NCBI GenBank assembly: GCA_003956705.1
Contig: QZCP01000235.1
Span: 62,001 to 126,000 of the forward strand
Reading direction: 5' to 3'
Origin: Brevipalpus yothersi
Lineage: Eukaryota > Arthropoda > Arachnida > Trombidiformes > Tenuipalpidae
DNA: 64,000 nt
Shown: piece after piece, positions 46,608 through 60,848 of the stretch
How positions within the stretch are numbered: the stretch's first letter is position 1
How the letters are laid out: the number at the start of each line of letters is the position of its first letter
Position numbers and translations under genes: made by a program
Notes under the pieces: model-generated
Seen by the model: only the letters and a program-made list of their open reading frames with translations
Databases searched by the model: none
Told to the model about the DNA's origin: nothing

Positions 46608-49600
46608 ATGAACTACAATTCGTCTAATATCACCACTAATCAAGTGGCACCAATGGGTGGCTCAATGGCAGGTCCATCAATGGTTGGACAGCCGATATCT
46701 CGTTCCGGTCTCAATCCACCCATACTGACCACAACTTTGGCTCCTCCATCGACACCCGGTCCACCACCGCCACCACCCCCAAGATCATCCACAATCACCG
46801 CAGTACCCTTGATACAGATTCCGACCAGTCCAAGTCCTCTAATTACTTTCCAACAGCCACCACCACCACAATCACCACCACCACCCACTCAGCCAGTGTC
46901 CCAAGTGCCCGGAATGATTCCTCCAGTAGCACCGGTTGCACCGGTTCGAAAGACCGTCCGAAAAGGACCCAAAATACCGGAAAAAGCGCCTCGATCATTG
47001 CATCTGTTCACATTGGACAATTGTATTCGAAAATTTTGTATAAAAGTAGTTGAATGGAAACCATTTGAGTGGCTTATATTGATTACCATTTGCCTCAATT
47101 GTGTTGCACTTGGTGCCCAGACACCATTTCCGGCACATGATACAAATAAGACGAATCAATTTTTGGAAAAGATTGAATATTTTTTTCTCGCCCTCTTCAC
47201 TATCGAGTGTATTTTGAAAATAATCGCTTTCGGATTCATATTCCATCCGGAAGCCTATCTACGAAGTGGCTGGAATGCTCTGGATTTCGGAATCGTTGTG
47301 ATAGGTCTAATGAATTTAATATTGTCCTTCATCTCACCGACCGTCAATGTGAAAGCTCTTCGTGCATTTCGTGTTCTCAGGCCACTTCGACTAGTTTCGG
47401 GTGTTCCAAGTGAGTATTTTATCATGATTTTTTTTCTCTTCTCCTCTCTTCATCATCACTCAATTGAATACGATTATTTTCTTTCTCTTTTTCTCTTTTG
47501 AACACAAACAATAGTCACATTGATTGAGTACAAGTATCACGCAGTTTATTCTCAACGAAACTTGATTCATGAATGCTCAAGTCTTTTATCTCTATTCGAT
47601 ACAAATCGATCTCTTGAGTTTTTGTTAGATTTTTGCCTCGAAAAAAAGAAGTAGTAGCATTGTTTATCAAATGAGATGATTAAGGGAAGCCTTAGTGCTA
47701 AAGAACATTTTCTATCCTTCTATTTGTGACACTTTTTGTTCTATGTGAAACTTTGTACATGTATATGGCCAAAATGTGATCTCTATGCTGATAACTTCCA
47801 AATGTTATCAGACCACCATCATCATTATTAGTATCATTATTTTTCTCTTGCTTTCTTCTATTCTCTTCAAGATCATCCAGACACACATACATTTGATAAC
47901 GTAACTCAACTTACATCTATATATAAGGTGTTTCGTTGATAGTGTTATCAATAAGCATGGATATTTTGGGATGAGACATGATATTTACTCGTGTCTAGAT
48001 CCATTATCAGCCATATGCTCACACAGACACACACATACACTCTAGTGTTAGAAGTATTACCAATTTTACCGGTGTTTCGGTCACTAAATTCAATCACACA
48101 AAAGTGAAAGCTCAGCGAATGTCAGCCAAGTAAAAAGGATCGTTAGAGCTAACTTTCCCTGTACTCCTTATGTGTGTCCAATCAACTATGTGAGCACAAT
48201 TTCGAGTGTATGTTACTGAAATACACAGACTTTTCCCATCTCACGCTCAACATTTTCACTATATCTTTTTCCACTATCATTGCTTTTCCCTACTTAACAG
48301 TAAACACAGACCATAATGGCTGGTGAAGAAGAGAGAGAGAGAGAAGATGAAGAAGACAAGAAAGAATAAGAAGCTGGATGAGAGAAATCAATGACCATCG
48401 CAAAGTCAGGTTGTTAGAACACAAGCTTATAAGTAATAGCTTGTGTTGGTGCCAGCTTTCAGAATCGATATCCAATTTCAAGCTTGTACGTGGAGATCGA
48501 GAGATGTACCAAGAAACAAAAAAGCTTCTTAATCCCATCTTCACATGAAACCACGTTTTTTCTTCTCAGTCAAAGTTTTGAATGTTTTTTCTTGGTCTTT
48601 CTATTCCTCGTTTGTCTTGTGCCTAGTCAAAAATAGAAAGAAAGAAAGAAAGAAAAAAAGAGAGAGAGAACAAATCTTTAAAGAGAACTGTTTTCCCATG
48701 CTGAACAACTTTTTTTTAGTTTTTTCAATTCGAATTCATTCCCAACGATTCTCTGATTTCACAATCCTTTCACTGTCTTTCGAAAATTTTCAACAACCCT
48801 CAAGATTGTATTCTACCTACTTCGGGGGCCCAAGAAAAGCTTAATACAAGTCTGATCTTAGGGAATAGTATAAAACCAAGTGATCCATTTGATGGTCTAC
48901 CGTTTTTCGGTATTCTGTAGGAATGAGATCAGTGAATCCATTTCCATTGATGTACATGATCTATCCCATGTATATCGTTCATTCTCTGCCTCACCTCTCA
49001 TTGCCACTCAGCATTCCTATGGACTGTGTGTAACTAAGCCCGAAATGAGCACAGTCAGTCCAATGTTACACGATCGCAAAGTGCAAAAAGTGAAAGAAAA
49101 GATTCAGAAGAAATCACTGTACGTGATCATGCTCATGTTCTCGAAAAATTTTCAACAGAACCCAAAATACTCAATCGAAACCAAAATAAAGCTTGAAAAT
49201 TTACCATCATCTTTGGATCTCTTTCTCTTTCTCTCTCTCCTCTCATCCACCATGTGCCATGAGTTTGTGTCTGAAAATACATTCTTTAAGATTTCTCTTC
49301 TTGCTCTCTCTCCTCTTCCTCTTCTTCTCTCATCTTCTCTTCCTCACTTATTTATTCTTTTTCTTTTCCTTTTTCTTTTCCATTTCTCATCTCTTTGCCT
49401 TCAAAAATGCTGACTGAATCAGTGATCTTCCATCCTCATTCCACAATTATTTTCCTTTCACTTTCAGCAATCCTTAAACGTTCGTCTTTCATTTTTCCCA
49501 TTTTATTCATCTTATATATATATATATCTATGAGACAGTTTATTAGACCATACAAATGTCAAATAAATATAAAGATAAATTCATACAGATCATTCTCCTC

Positions 49601-50383
49601 CATTGTTGGTCATTCAAGCTTTCATGGATGGAGAGAGAGGGGAAGAGAGAAAGAGAGAGAAAAATTCTTTATATTGGTTGATAAATTTCCCTCTATTTTC
49701 TTTCATAATAATTCTTTGAAAACATCTCCCAGGAAAGCAATCAATTGAAAAAAAGGTTCACAATATAATGAGAATCGTGTGGCATCTGACCGCAAATGAC
49801 TTCGAGTTTTTCCCAAAATCAGAGTAATTGTGATTCTAGCTTTTTTATTCCGCTCAAAGAGGTAACTTTTTAAAAATTATTTTTCCCTCTCATCTTGAGG
49901 GATAAAATTCTCTCGATACCATTGAGAACAGTAGGATCGAATTCTTCCAAGTAAAGACTTGATTTTTGATGCTTATTCACAGTACAGGAAAATCACATCT
50001 TCCAGTGGATTTTGTCAATAGAACGGGCGATGAGCTGACTTAAAATATACACACCAAAAAAAGAAAATCGTAGATAAAATAGGGCAACTTTGGCAAGAGA
50101 GAAAAAAAAAGATAATCGGATCAAAACATAAGCTAAACAAGCTAGACTGAGTTGGATGTTGAGATTGTGGTTTGATCGATTTTATATTACACATACACCT
50201 TGGAAGAAAAAAGCGCGCCAAAAAAAATTTCAAGGCATTTTTTGTGCTACTTTAGACAAACTTTGTATGTGTGTTCTTCTCAGTGCCATAAGCTTTGATC
50301 TGATTTGCAATGCATACTTATGGAGTAAAAAACACTTGAAACTCACGTTCAGGGATTGTCTTTTAAGATGAGTTTGAGATCTT

Positions 50384-50443
<60 letters not shown>

Positions 50444-52167
50444 GAAAAACGAGAAAATGTCAGATGAAAAACAGTGCAAGTAATTGTTACAAATCACAGT
50501 GAAAAAACATCTAACATTCTCTGTATGTGCACTTTGGGTTAGTTTATCTATCAAAAATTCTAGAACATGTAGAAAAAAAACACACAAACATCGATATTCA
50601 ATTCAAAATTGAGATGTTCTCTTGCATTCAGATTTCTGATATGTGGTGTGTGTACATGTATGTTCATGATCTTTCATTTCGTGGAATCAATCCACATACA
50701 CATGCATGCACAGTTTGAAACTGTTTACCGGATATTCATGGCTTTCTTGGATAATCCGTCAATGATTAAGATGCATGTGTGTGGGGATGTTCAACTGTCG
50801 AACAGTAAATGCACAAATTTTTGCGATACTCAGTCTGGATGCTGACAATTCAATAATCAAGGCTCCCCATGATACTGAAAGCCACCAGTATTCATCCAAA
50901 TGATATCGGTCTAAGCTTATCACTTGTATGATGATGATACATTCGCTGATTCCTAGAAATGGATGGATAAAATGGAATGATGGTGAAGAGGAGAAGCTGA
51001 ATGGATAGATGGGTCAAAGTGTGATGTTGATGATTGAAGTAGGCAAACGAGATGAATATATGGCAAAGTATTTGGTCACCAGTGAACAGTGGACACATAG
51101 ATTTAGGTTTACTTTGCTACATCTCTTTCCTCTCTCCCTCTCTCTCTCTCTCCAGCTAACATTGGATCCGAATACGATTACTTAATCTAATTTACTCTAT
51201 CAATGTAATTGCATGATAGTGGCACAGATCGGTATAGGATTTAGATATTCATTTATCAGTCACATGAATCGGCTGTTTTATTCTTTCGACATCCTACACA
51301 GAGAATATACATCCAACAGTTTTCCCTTCTTTCTATTCCTCTTTCCACAGATTTGCGTGAGCTTTGCAGTCTGTCTGATTATGTTTGAGCTTTCTTTTTT
51401 CTTTGTTTCTCCTTTTTGCCTTCTTCCGGTGTTTATTTATGTTTACTGATGAGTTTTCAATGATACTTGATGTCCAATTCTTGATTCACTTCCCATCTTG
51501 CTGGTCATTCGCTTTCCTTTTTCATGTAGCCCCTTATAATCGTAATCAGTAAGCTACATACACATGTGCTTGTTAGAAGCGGCCAACGTAACGGTACATT
51601 TTCACTCTCCTTCCCTTATCACCATTGATTTGGGCTATATAAATTAATCTGATTCTGGGTATCTTTTTGCTCTCTTTTTCTTTCTCTCCATTTTCTCACT
51701 AGCCGTATATGTATGCATGTAGCTTCTTACACACCTTAATCAGATCAGATTTTATCCATCAAATAGCCACTGGTGACTTGTTTTTCTGTAGCAATCACAA
51801 GTTTTTTTCTTTTAGGCAATAAGGGCTCATTGAATGCACATGGCGAGTAAAGTAATAGTATTTCTTCAGGAAAAATAGGAAAAAAGAGAGAAAAAGTTAC
51901 ATTCTCTGGTCCGTCAGAAAATCCTTCATTATCGATAGAAGGAAAGGAATAGAAATAGAGAGCGTGAGAGAGAGAGAGAGTAAAAACAAAATGAATGAAG
52001 ACAAAACAACAGAAGATGATACTGATAAAAAGCAATCACAAGTGTTAAAAAAAGCTCATGAAATATGATATAACATTTCCTTTGTAACGAAAATAATTCT
52101 TGGAAGCTATTATCTCAAAATGCTTCTGTAATTCTTTGTCTTTTCATTCTGCTCGATTACATTGAAC

Positions 52168-52212
<45 letters not shown>

Positions 52213-53487
52213 ACATTTGGAAAGCAAGTGGTTAGTGAACATATATCATATTGATTTATTTGAATGCTAATGTATCATGTAAATTTTGCATGGCTTATTT
52301 TTCACATATGTTCATGAATCTTGAAGATAATCTCCTACTAATACTCGGTGGATCAAGTGGTCATGTGAATGGAAAGGGAGGAGAAAGAGAGGTGAGTAGC
52401 ACTCACCACATCACTTTCTCTTTCTCTTTCTCTTCCTCTCTAATCGTTATTTCGCAAGTGTGTTTATAGTAGTGAGTGTGTATGTCTGTCTATTTGAACT
52501 GGAATAGTGATTAATGGCTGGAGCTATTGATCCATTGAATAGTGACATATTTTCTGTGGATCCTCTGTCAATTGCAACTTATTGACCAAGTGGGAATGTA
52601 TACAGCTTTCCCCACCTCTTGGACCCAAGACACACAATTTTTGACTGTGGGTGTAATTCACTTTCACATCGATCTGTGGCGTAAAAAAATTTTTGATTGA
52701 AAAAAATATCAAGCAGCTACTTTTGTCCATTTTTCACTGCATCACTCGAAACCTATTAGTTGTTCGGAACTGTTGATAGTAAACTTTGAAATTTTCTTTG
52801 ACTACAAAAACTATTTCCAATGTATCATGATGATGTGTTGGTAGCATTGTAGCTGTACTAGGAGAGAATCCTCTGAATTGCTGTTTCAAACGTTCCATTA
52901 AACTTCTGATTCAAATATCTTTCGTTGAATTTGAAACTTGAAAATTTGGTTCTGATACAAACTTTTTTCGAGTTGATAACACACCATGGTGCTCTTGAAT
53001 TTTGATCCCTTCCCTGAGTATGCCATCCGGATGGAATTTATATACTCAGAAAGATTTTGTTGAATCTTGATTTATGTCTTGCGTTTGATGAATGTCCTCT
53101 TTTCACTTTTCCTTTGGTTATTCCTTCTTCTTACATCTTTTTGGAAGAAAAAATTTTCTCAAGTCAATGGTTGTGCTATAGAAAATCATTCACGATAAAC
53201 AATCCTCTCATCACTCTCATTCTTACTCCTTCTATCTCTCTCTTCCTTTCCTCTCATCCTGAAGACGGATATTTTTCATCACTACTGTATGAATGAAATT
53301 TACAGTTATTCTGAGTGTCATTCTTACTTGTTAAAAACATTACTGAAGTTCAATAGAACACAAGAGCATGAGAGATAAAGAATAGAAGAAAAGAATATCG
53401 ATTAAGTGATGTACAAAAAGACTGAAAAGAACTTTTCGCTTGATCTTCCTGTCTTTTCGATTGATCTGATTCACATGCAAACTTGTG

Positions 53488-53536
<49 letters not shown>

Positions 53537-55575
53537 TCTTGATGATTCTAACATCTTAAGCCACTGAGACACACAATCTTGATGTGAACCAAGCGTGCTA
53601 TGATCAATGAATGATTCGAATGGATCGATTTTTCATTCAGTTGTGGCCTACATCCGACATTCATTGTTGTCCCATGAAATGGAAGAAATTCATTTCCTTT
53701 ATCTTTCATATGTGCATCCTCTATTATATTCACTGCCAGCCTCTGAGCAGAATAACATGTTGACAGAGCAATTAACTCGTGTTGAATCCTGATATGTAAA
53801 ATAAGACTAAGTTATCATTTGAAGTCTGCAAAAATTATTTGAAACATTTGAGTAAAATTTTTGCAGCTTATCATAGTTAGGAAGCCCTACTTTGGCTTGA
53901 GAATTGAATTCACTTCGCTAATTAATGATAAATTTCCTCATATTCTTTGGAGAATACAATACGGTTTATAGGAGTATTATTTGAGAATTTTTCCTATCAA
54001 ACACGAATTTGGATAAGTTTCCCGTAATTTCTCAGTATATGGTAGTGTACAATCATGAAAATTCAATTTTTTGAGGCTTTTTTTCAAAATACTCATCAGA
54101 ACATACTTCCCTTAACATTTTTATCACCTCAATTTGAACTTATGCATGGTTTTTCATGGTCAGATGTCCATTGCTGTTGCAGTTAATCCAAGATCAATTT
54201 AAAAGAAAAAAATTTGATCGCATATTGATGCACGAAATGATTTCTTGAGTTGGTATTGAAACAATAAAAAGGCACACAGAAACAAATGATTGCATTTTAT
54301 TCTCTCCTCTTTTTCAAACCTCATATCCTCAAACAAATGCTCATTCTTACTGCAGGGATGTGAAAATGTGAAGATACTTAGTTAAGAGTTATCATTTTTG
54401 CAATGCACGAGATAAGTATCATTCATAAAACCAATACAGGACAATAAAATGAGATCACAAAAATCATCCATGAAAAGTATATTTTGCTCCAGCTCAAATC
54501 TTACATATGGAATGATATCTAGATACAAAGTGTATCATTGTTCATCTTTTTATCATTTTTTTCATGGTTTTGTCCTCTTCAGTCCCCGATCATTTGCCTA
54601 GCTTCTTTCAATTGTCCGTGTCATTGACCATATTGATAAATTTATTCCCAGTGTGAATAGAAGATGAAGAATAGATGGACCATTCATATCAAGTTTGCAT
54701 ACATCATTTTACTATTGCTTCCTTCCACACTGCTTTTGAAGATCTTCCAATCGGATTTCCGATGAGTCCATGAATGGTCACTTTGATTGAGATAGCCATC
54801 TAATGGTGAAGGATTCCTTTCTCTTGTCAGAATATACTTTTTCATAGCATACACACAGAGAAAGCCCAAAACTGTCAGTGTGATATTGAAAGCTTGCCAC
54901 ATGGTGGCTGAGAATCAGAAGGAGAAGAAAAAAAGGGGAAAAACGACAAGCAAATAGAATACCCCACTAAAAGCCTAGTATTCCAGGGGCTGGCAACTAT
55001 CAATTTTGTCAGATAAGTCAGTGATTTAGATGATACTAGACGATTTAGATTCAGTGGTCAGTAGTGCTGAGAAGTGAAGTAACTGTAAAAGAGACTATCT
55101 TAAAAAGAGGCAATGCTACAGAGAATAACATTGAACAATTTTCTCTCTTTTTCTTGCAAACAAAGTTTGAATCAAAGTTTGGAACACACACTTGTATAAA
55201 CACAGTTCTCTAAATTCTTGAAATCATCATCCCATTCCTCACCCATCCATGATTTTGATCTTTATATTTTTCTCTTTTATCACTTACTTCTTTTTGGTGG
55301 AAGGAAGATGATAAGCTGGATCTCTCTTAAATCGTAGGACAGAAATGATTCTACCATTAGAATGATCATTTGTATCCCAAGTACACTCGCTTCTTCGATT
55401 CTTTCTCCAAAAGAAAGAAGGAATAAGATGGAGAAGAAACAACTCAACTACTATGGTGAAGTGAACAGAATTCATTGACTAAGATCATGATGATCATGAT
55501 CATGATGATAAAACTGCTGGAAGGCATTCATCTTTTCTTCCTTTTCTCCAAATTTGTGATAAATGAATCATCTAT

Positions 55576-55656
<81 letters not shown>

Positions 55657-58600
55657 TATCCATCCAAGTGTAGTGCAAACATAAACAGTACCGATCCTGA
55701 CAGAAAGAATTTATTGACAATTCTGTTCAATCGTTTGAGTCGATTTACATAGACTCAAACACTTATACTCGATTGTTGCTGTCTAGGGTATATCAAACTT
55801 GGAAATTTCTTGTGCTTGAAATTTGCATACGATTGAACATTGTTGATCATAGCTGATATTCAATATCTCATCAATGTTACTGCTGCTTTTGTCATTCTAT
55901 TGGATAGATTTTTTGACTATACTTTTTTTTCTTCTTACTGTTTCCTGCGATCTGAAAATTGCTCTTATAAGTATACAGTTTATCTAATATTTAATGATCA
56001 TGAATTCCTCTATTCTCAATTAACTTTTGTGAGCAATCTTTTGATTCCTTTTCCTAACACTCTCTTCTACTTTTCCTCTTTTCAATATGATCTCTCTTCC
56101 ATTAGCTTATTCATTAAGGGTTGATTACAATGCTCTCATCATGAGTCAAAAAGCTGACAACATAAAACCAACACCCTTCAAGCCCAGAGGAACATTCATT
56201 CATTCTTGCCTTTTATATTTTGACTTCCGTTCCTCTTTCTTACCAAACATTTCAGAATATTCTTCTACTTAATTGATATTCAAGATATGCAAATTTTACC
56301 AATTTTCCAGATTTTAAGAGGAAAATTTGATCCGATAAATAGGCAAAGAAAACTCATTAATTGAATGAGTGGATGCATTCCGCATTCAATGTATGGTGAT
56401 TAGCAAATTAATTAACCAGTGTGATAACAATTCACTGCTTTCACTGGGTTTGAGTGCAACTGATTTGAAACTCTGAATCTAACATACACACACTACATTC
56501 TTTGAGATATTCTTTTTTTTGAGCCAAAATTTCCCATCATCTAGGCTAAGAATGCTTTTGTTGAATCGTTTTTTTCTCTCTCGTCTTCTTTTTTTCGCTT
56601 CAATCTCTGTTGAGCTTCAAAAAAAAGTCTTGAAAAGAATCAGAGGAATGTCGGAGAAAGAGAGATGAACTCATATCAGTCCATTAGAGGAAACATAGAA
56701 AAAGCAAAGAAGATGTAGGAATAGTAGGAGAAAATGATGAAGAATAGTATTGAATGAACACTGATACATGGTGTGTCCATTCAGGATACACATGAAAAGG
56801 CATGTACTATGGTAGTGTGGTATGTACAGTATCAAAGGAATGCTTGAATGTATCATCCACCATTCCATACTTCAATGAATTCTTATTTCCCTTCTCACCC
56901 AGAAAAGAAGATGAGTATGTCATCTTGTGGTGATCTAATGGTCCATCATGAATACATTTGAAAGTGACCATCGACTTCCCAATAGTAGTAGTACTACTTC
57001 TACTGTAGTAGTGGTGACCATGCAACCCATGTATATGAATACGTATACTCTCGAATAGTTTCACATTGACCGTATTTCAAGTTGTGTTTCACACTTTTTT
57101 CATCGTAACACGGAATAACCATCATCAAAATCACTTGAAAGAGGAGAAAAGAGAAGGAAACAAAATCCTGTTCAACCCTTCCGTTTAAAAGGCTGAAGTT
57201 ATTTCTTGTCTCATCGATTTGCGTGCCCATAAAGTAGTTCTAGTTGAAGAAGAAACGAGATTTGAAACGAAAAAAGGGCACAATTCTTGGGATCTTGAAT
57301 AAAATGCTTGCGACAGTTCACTTACCATGCAAAATCGTTCAAGAATATAAAGTGAAGATAGAGAATAAGAGGAGGAAGAAGAGGAAGAAGATGAAGATGT
57401 TGACTTGAATCTCTCTCTCTCTCTCTCTTCTTTCAAGTTATCTTCGCAAAGCTAGCGTTCAAAGACTGCAAAATGAGAATTCTTACTACTTTTTTTACTG
57501 ATCAAAAATTCTTAAATGTTCACAATCATTTGTGTATGATGATATTCGCTTGAGTGTATGAAATCAACAAAAATGCAATATATTTATTCGATTTAAGGAG
57601 AGGAAAAAAACTTTCTTCTCTCTCCATCTTTCTCTCTGATCACATTGATCGCACAGAGGAGAGAGATGACAAATAAAGATGTCGGAGAAAAAGGGAAAGA
57701 GAGAAGGAGAGAGAGAGAGAGAGAAATGACTTCTAGCATGATCACGATGTGTATGACTGTACTTAGAAAACGAAGTTTATCCATGCTGAATTTGACTTTA
57801 CCAGTAACATATAAATACAAACATTAACATGGATGCCTAAGGGAAGAGATAAGTGAAAGCAAAATACTGTACAGTAGATTGGGTTCAATGTTGTGGACCT
57901 TGATTAGGGTCAAGATTAAAGGAGAATACTTTGGCAATAAGATTTCCAAGTTAATCTCTTCCACTGATCAAGTCGTGAAAAGGAAGAGAGGAAGAGAGAG
58001 AGAGAAGCGTTCATCCAGCAGAGAGATTGATTTGTTCATTAATTGGTTCCAGCAATACATTACATGAAAACAAATCCCAAGTTCCTTTTCCTCTTTTACT
58101 CTCACTCTCTCACATTGTATTTTCCCTTTCATATTCCTTACTTGATGAATATCAGTTTCATGGTGGAAGTCATTTGAGATCAGTTTGACAACACTGGATC
58201 CACAGTCAGGCCAGCAATTGATAACTTGTAACAATAGATGCGGTCAGGGCAAGGGTTGCTTTTATCACCCATGGAATAAGTTGACGAATAATGAGTCGGT
58301 CATGTTACTATCATGGGGAGAGAGGAATCGAAATGAGTTGGAAAGATGGAGAGAAAGACTATCATCATTCGGGGAAGATGTGTGTCTGTGTGTTAGATTC
58401 ACTGAATGGATCAAATGAAGATGGATTGAAGCAAAGAATTTGGTACATATAATGGAGTTAGCAATTGATCGCAACTCAGCTAGACAAGCCACTGTGTGGT
58501 GAACTGATTTGGGCCCAGTTTCTATCTGAGTGTGTAGTGAATCAGATGAATAAGAATTCCATTCCTTTCCAAGTCATGAAGTGAGAAAATTCATTCGCCT

Positions 58601-59297
58601 GTTGGAGCCTATCGATACATGGTGAAGAGATATCTTGAGCATTCAATATTTGGTCAACAACTGTATGGATGATTGGAAACTTTGGGACTTGGATGACTTG
58701 GACGGCATGGAAAGATTCATGCATGTGAAGAAAATTTTCCCACAGTTTCCAGTTTGATGGAAAGAATTCTGGTCGAATGAGAATTAGCGTAAGACTGAAT
58801 AATTGGAAAGAAAAAAACTAGTCAATTCGATTGAAAAAATCTCAGCATTCAAGGGAAACTATTCTCCAAGAGCAATATTCAATCGATTATTTTGATAATG
58901 TTTATTATACTCTGTTCGGGAAATGAGAATTGTGTGTGATGTGAAGATACTGTGGATCTTGTTGATGAGAAAATTTCAAGCTCGACTGGAATGCATGAGC
59001 AATACCTTTGATACCTCTTTTATCTGTCATTTACCATTGAATTCAATTGCCCAATAATTCTTGAATGGTGGCCATCAGAGCAATACTCATGATGGTGTAT
59101 TGCAATGATCACCTCACCATAAGTGTCTATGTGTATATGATCAAGACTGGAGCAAAAAAAGCAACCAATGGCCCTTTTTATCAGCTCAAGTCATGATCCG
59201 ATGTGATTGAATCAAATTCTCATTGAAATTGATTGCATTTACTTTGCGAATCAATTTTATGTCACTTGCCTCTTGATTCTATGTAACTGTCCACCTT

Positions 59298-59366
<69 letters not shown>

Positions 59367-60799
59367 ATCTTCTTCTATCAGTTTTTCAAGAGAGAGAGAA
59401 AGAGAAAGAGACTTTCTTCTTCTCTCTTCATCACTCTCTTTGCTCTGTATTGCGTGCATGTTTCGAATAGGCTGATACTATCAGTCTGATAGTTTCTCAG
59501 TATCATCAATTCATTCAACTACTTCTTCGTAGAAAAAAACGCCTTCCATAAAGTTTGAGTATTTCTTTTCCGATCATGGGCAACATAACCCAAACTTAAT
59601 TGCACTTGATGTAGTTGGGAAAAAAACGGAGTGAAGAATAATTGAGCAAAGAGAGGGTTTTCAGGTATTCGAAATCAGTCAAAAAATGTTATCAATTAGA
59701 TTTGCCGTGAAGACAACTCACTTTTTATACTCTTACCCTTGTGCCTGTCAATCAATCATCGAAACCTAATATTCATTGGATGATTTGATCTGATCGTAAT
59801 TGCTCACAGTAATTAAGCTCCAAGAAAGTGAAGAAGCTGACAAATTTTTTTCCCACTGCATCACACTTGTACATGTATTACTTTCCCTGGAAAAAGTGAT
59901 CAAGATGAAAAAAAAATTGCGGGCCAAAAGTGTTTGTAATCTGAATCAGAAAAAAGTACTACATTATTCTGAATCCAAAAAAAAACAGAGGATTTCTACT
60001 TTTGTGCTTACGATGATTATTGCCCGAAGGCTTTGTTTGCCTTGCTGTGAGTACATGAAAGTGTGCTATTCTAGGAATTTTTTGCACCAACCTCTGAGTA
60101 TTATCTACTCTCTATGCATAAGATCTTTCTTGAATTCGAACGTCTACTTTGTATAAGTACATCCATAAGTATTCCATCGAAATAAAGTCTCCATAGTACT
60201 GAAAATAATCAGAAAATTATTTTTTACCAATAACTATAATGATGATGGTCATTTTTTGCCAATCCATTGTTCCTATTTCAATACACAAGAGAAAAATTTT
60301 CTTTTACTTATATTTGCTTTCATGTAAAGACTTTTCAAATGATTGTTCATTTTTTGGCAATTTATTCCCACATAATATATATTTATTAATTTTTTCTTTC
60401 CCTCTCTCTTTCTCTTCCACATAGGCCTTCAAGTTGTACTGAATTCAATTATAAAAGCCATGTTGCCTCTATTCCACATCGCTCTGTTGGTTATTTTTGT
60501 TATAGTCATCTATGCAATCATCGGACTGGAAATGTTCAATGGAGCTCTCCACAAGACTTGTTATGACAATGTTACAGGTTAGAGAGAAAGTTATTCCCTT
60601 TTCTTTCTTGGTTGTTGCTGGGTTGAAATTTTGTAAACAGTTTGATTCGATTTTTTTTTCGATTGCCTTTTCCTTTCTTTTTCCGTCAATTGTTTCATCT
60701 GCATTCTTTTATATTCACACACACACATTTTTTTCTTATTTTCATCGATTTTCCGATAGTTTTTCATCGAAATTGTCTCAATCGAGAATGAAGAAGGGA

Positions 60800-60848
<49 letters not shown>

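Noticed and set aside
46640..47246. Minus-strand Gly-rich frames opposite Cav1 exon 1
   Set aside because: They are the complement of the Pro-rich N-terminus and S1-S2 coding sequence.
56671..58724. Several minus- and plus-strand frames of 60-90 codons in Cav1 intron 1
   Set aside because: Their length is expected by chance; no signal peptide plus splice-site combination or recognisable motif supports them.
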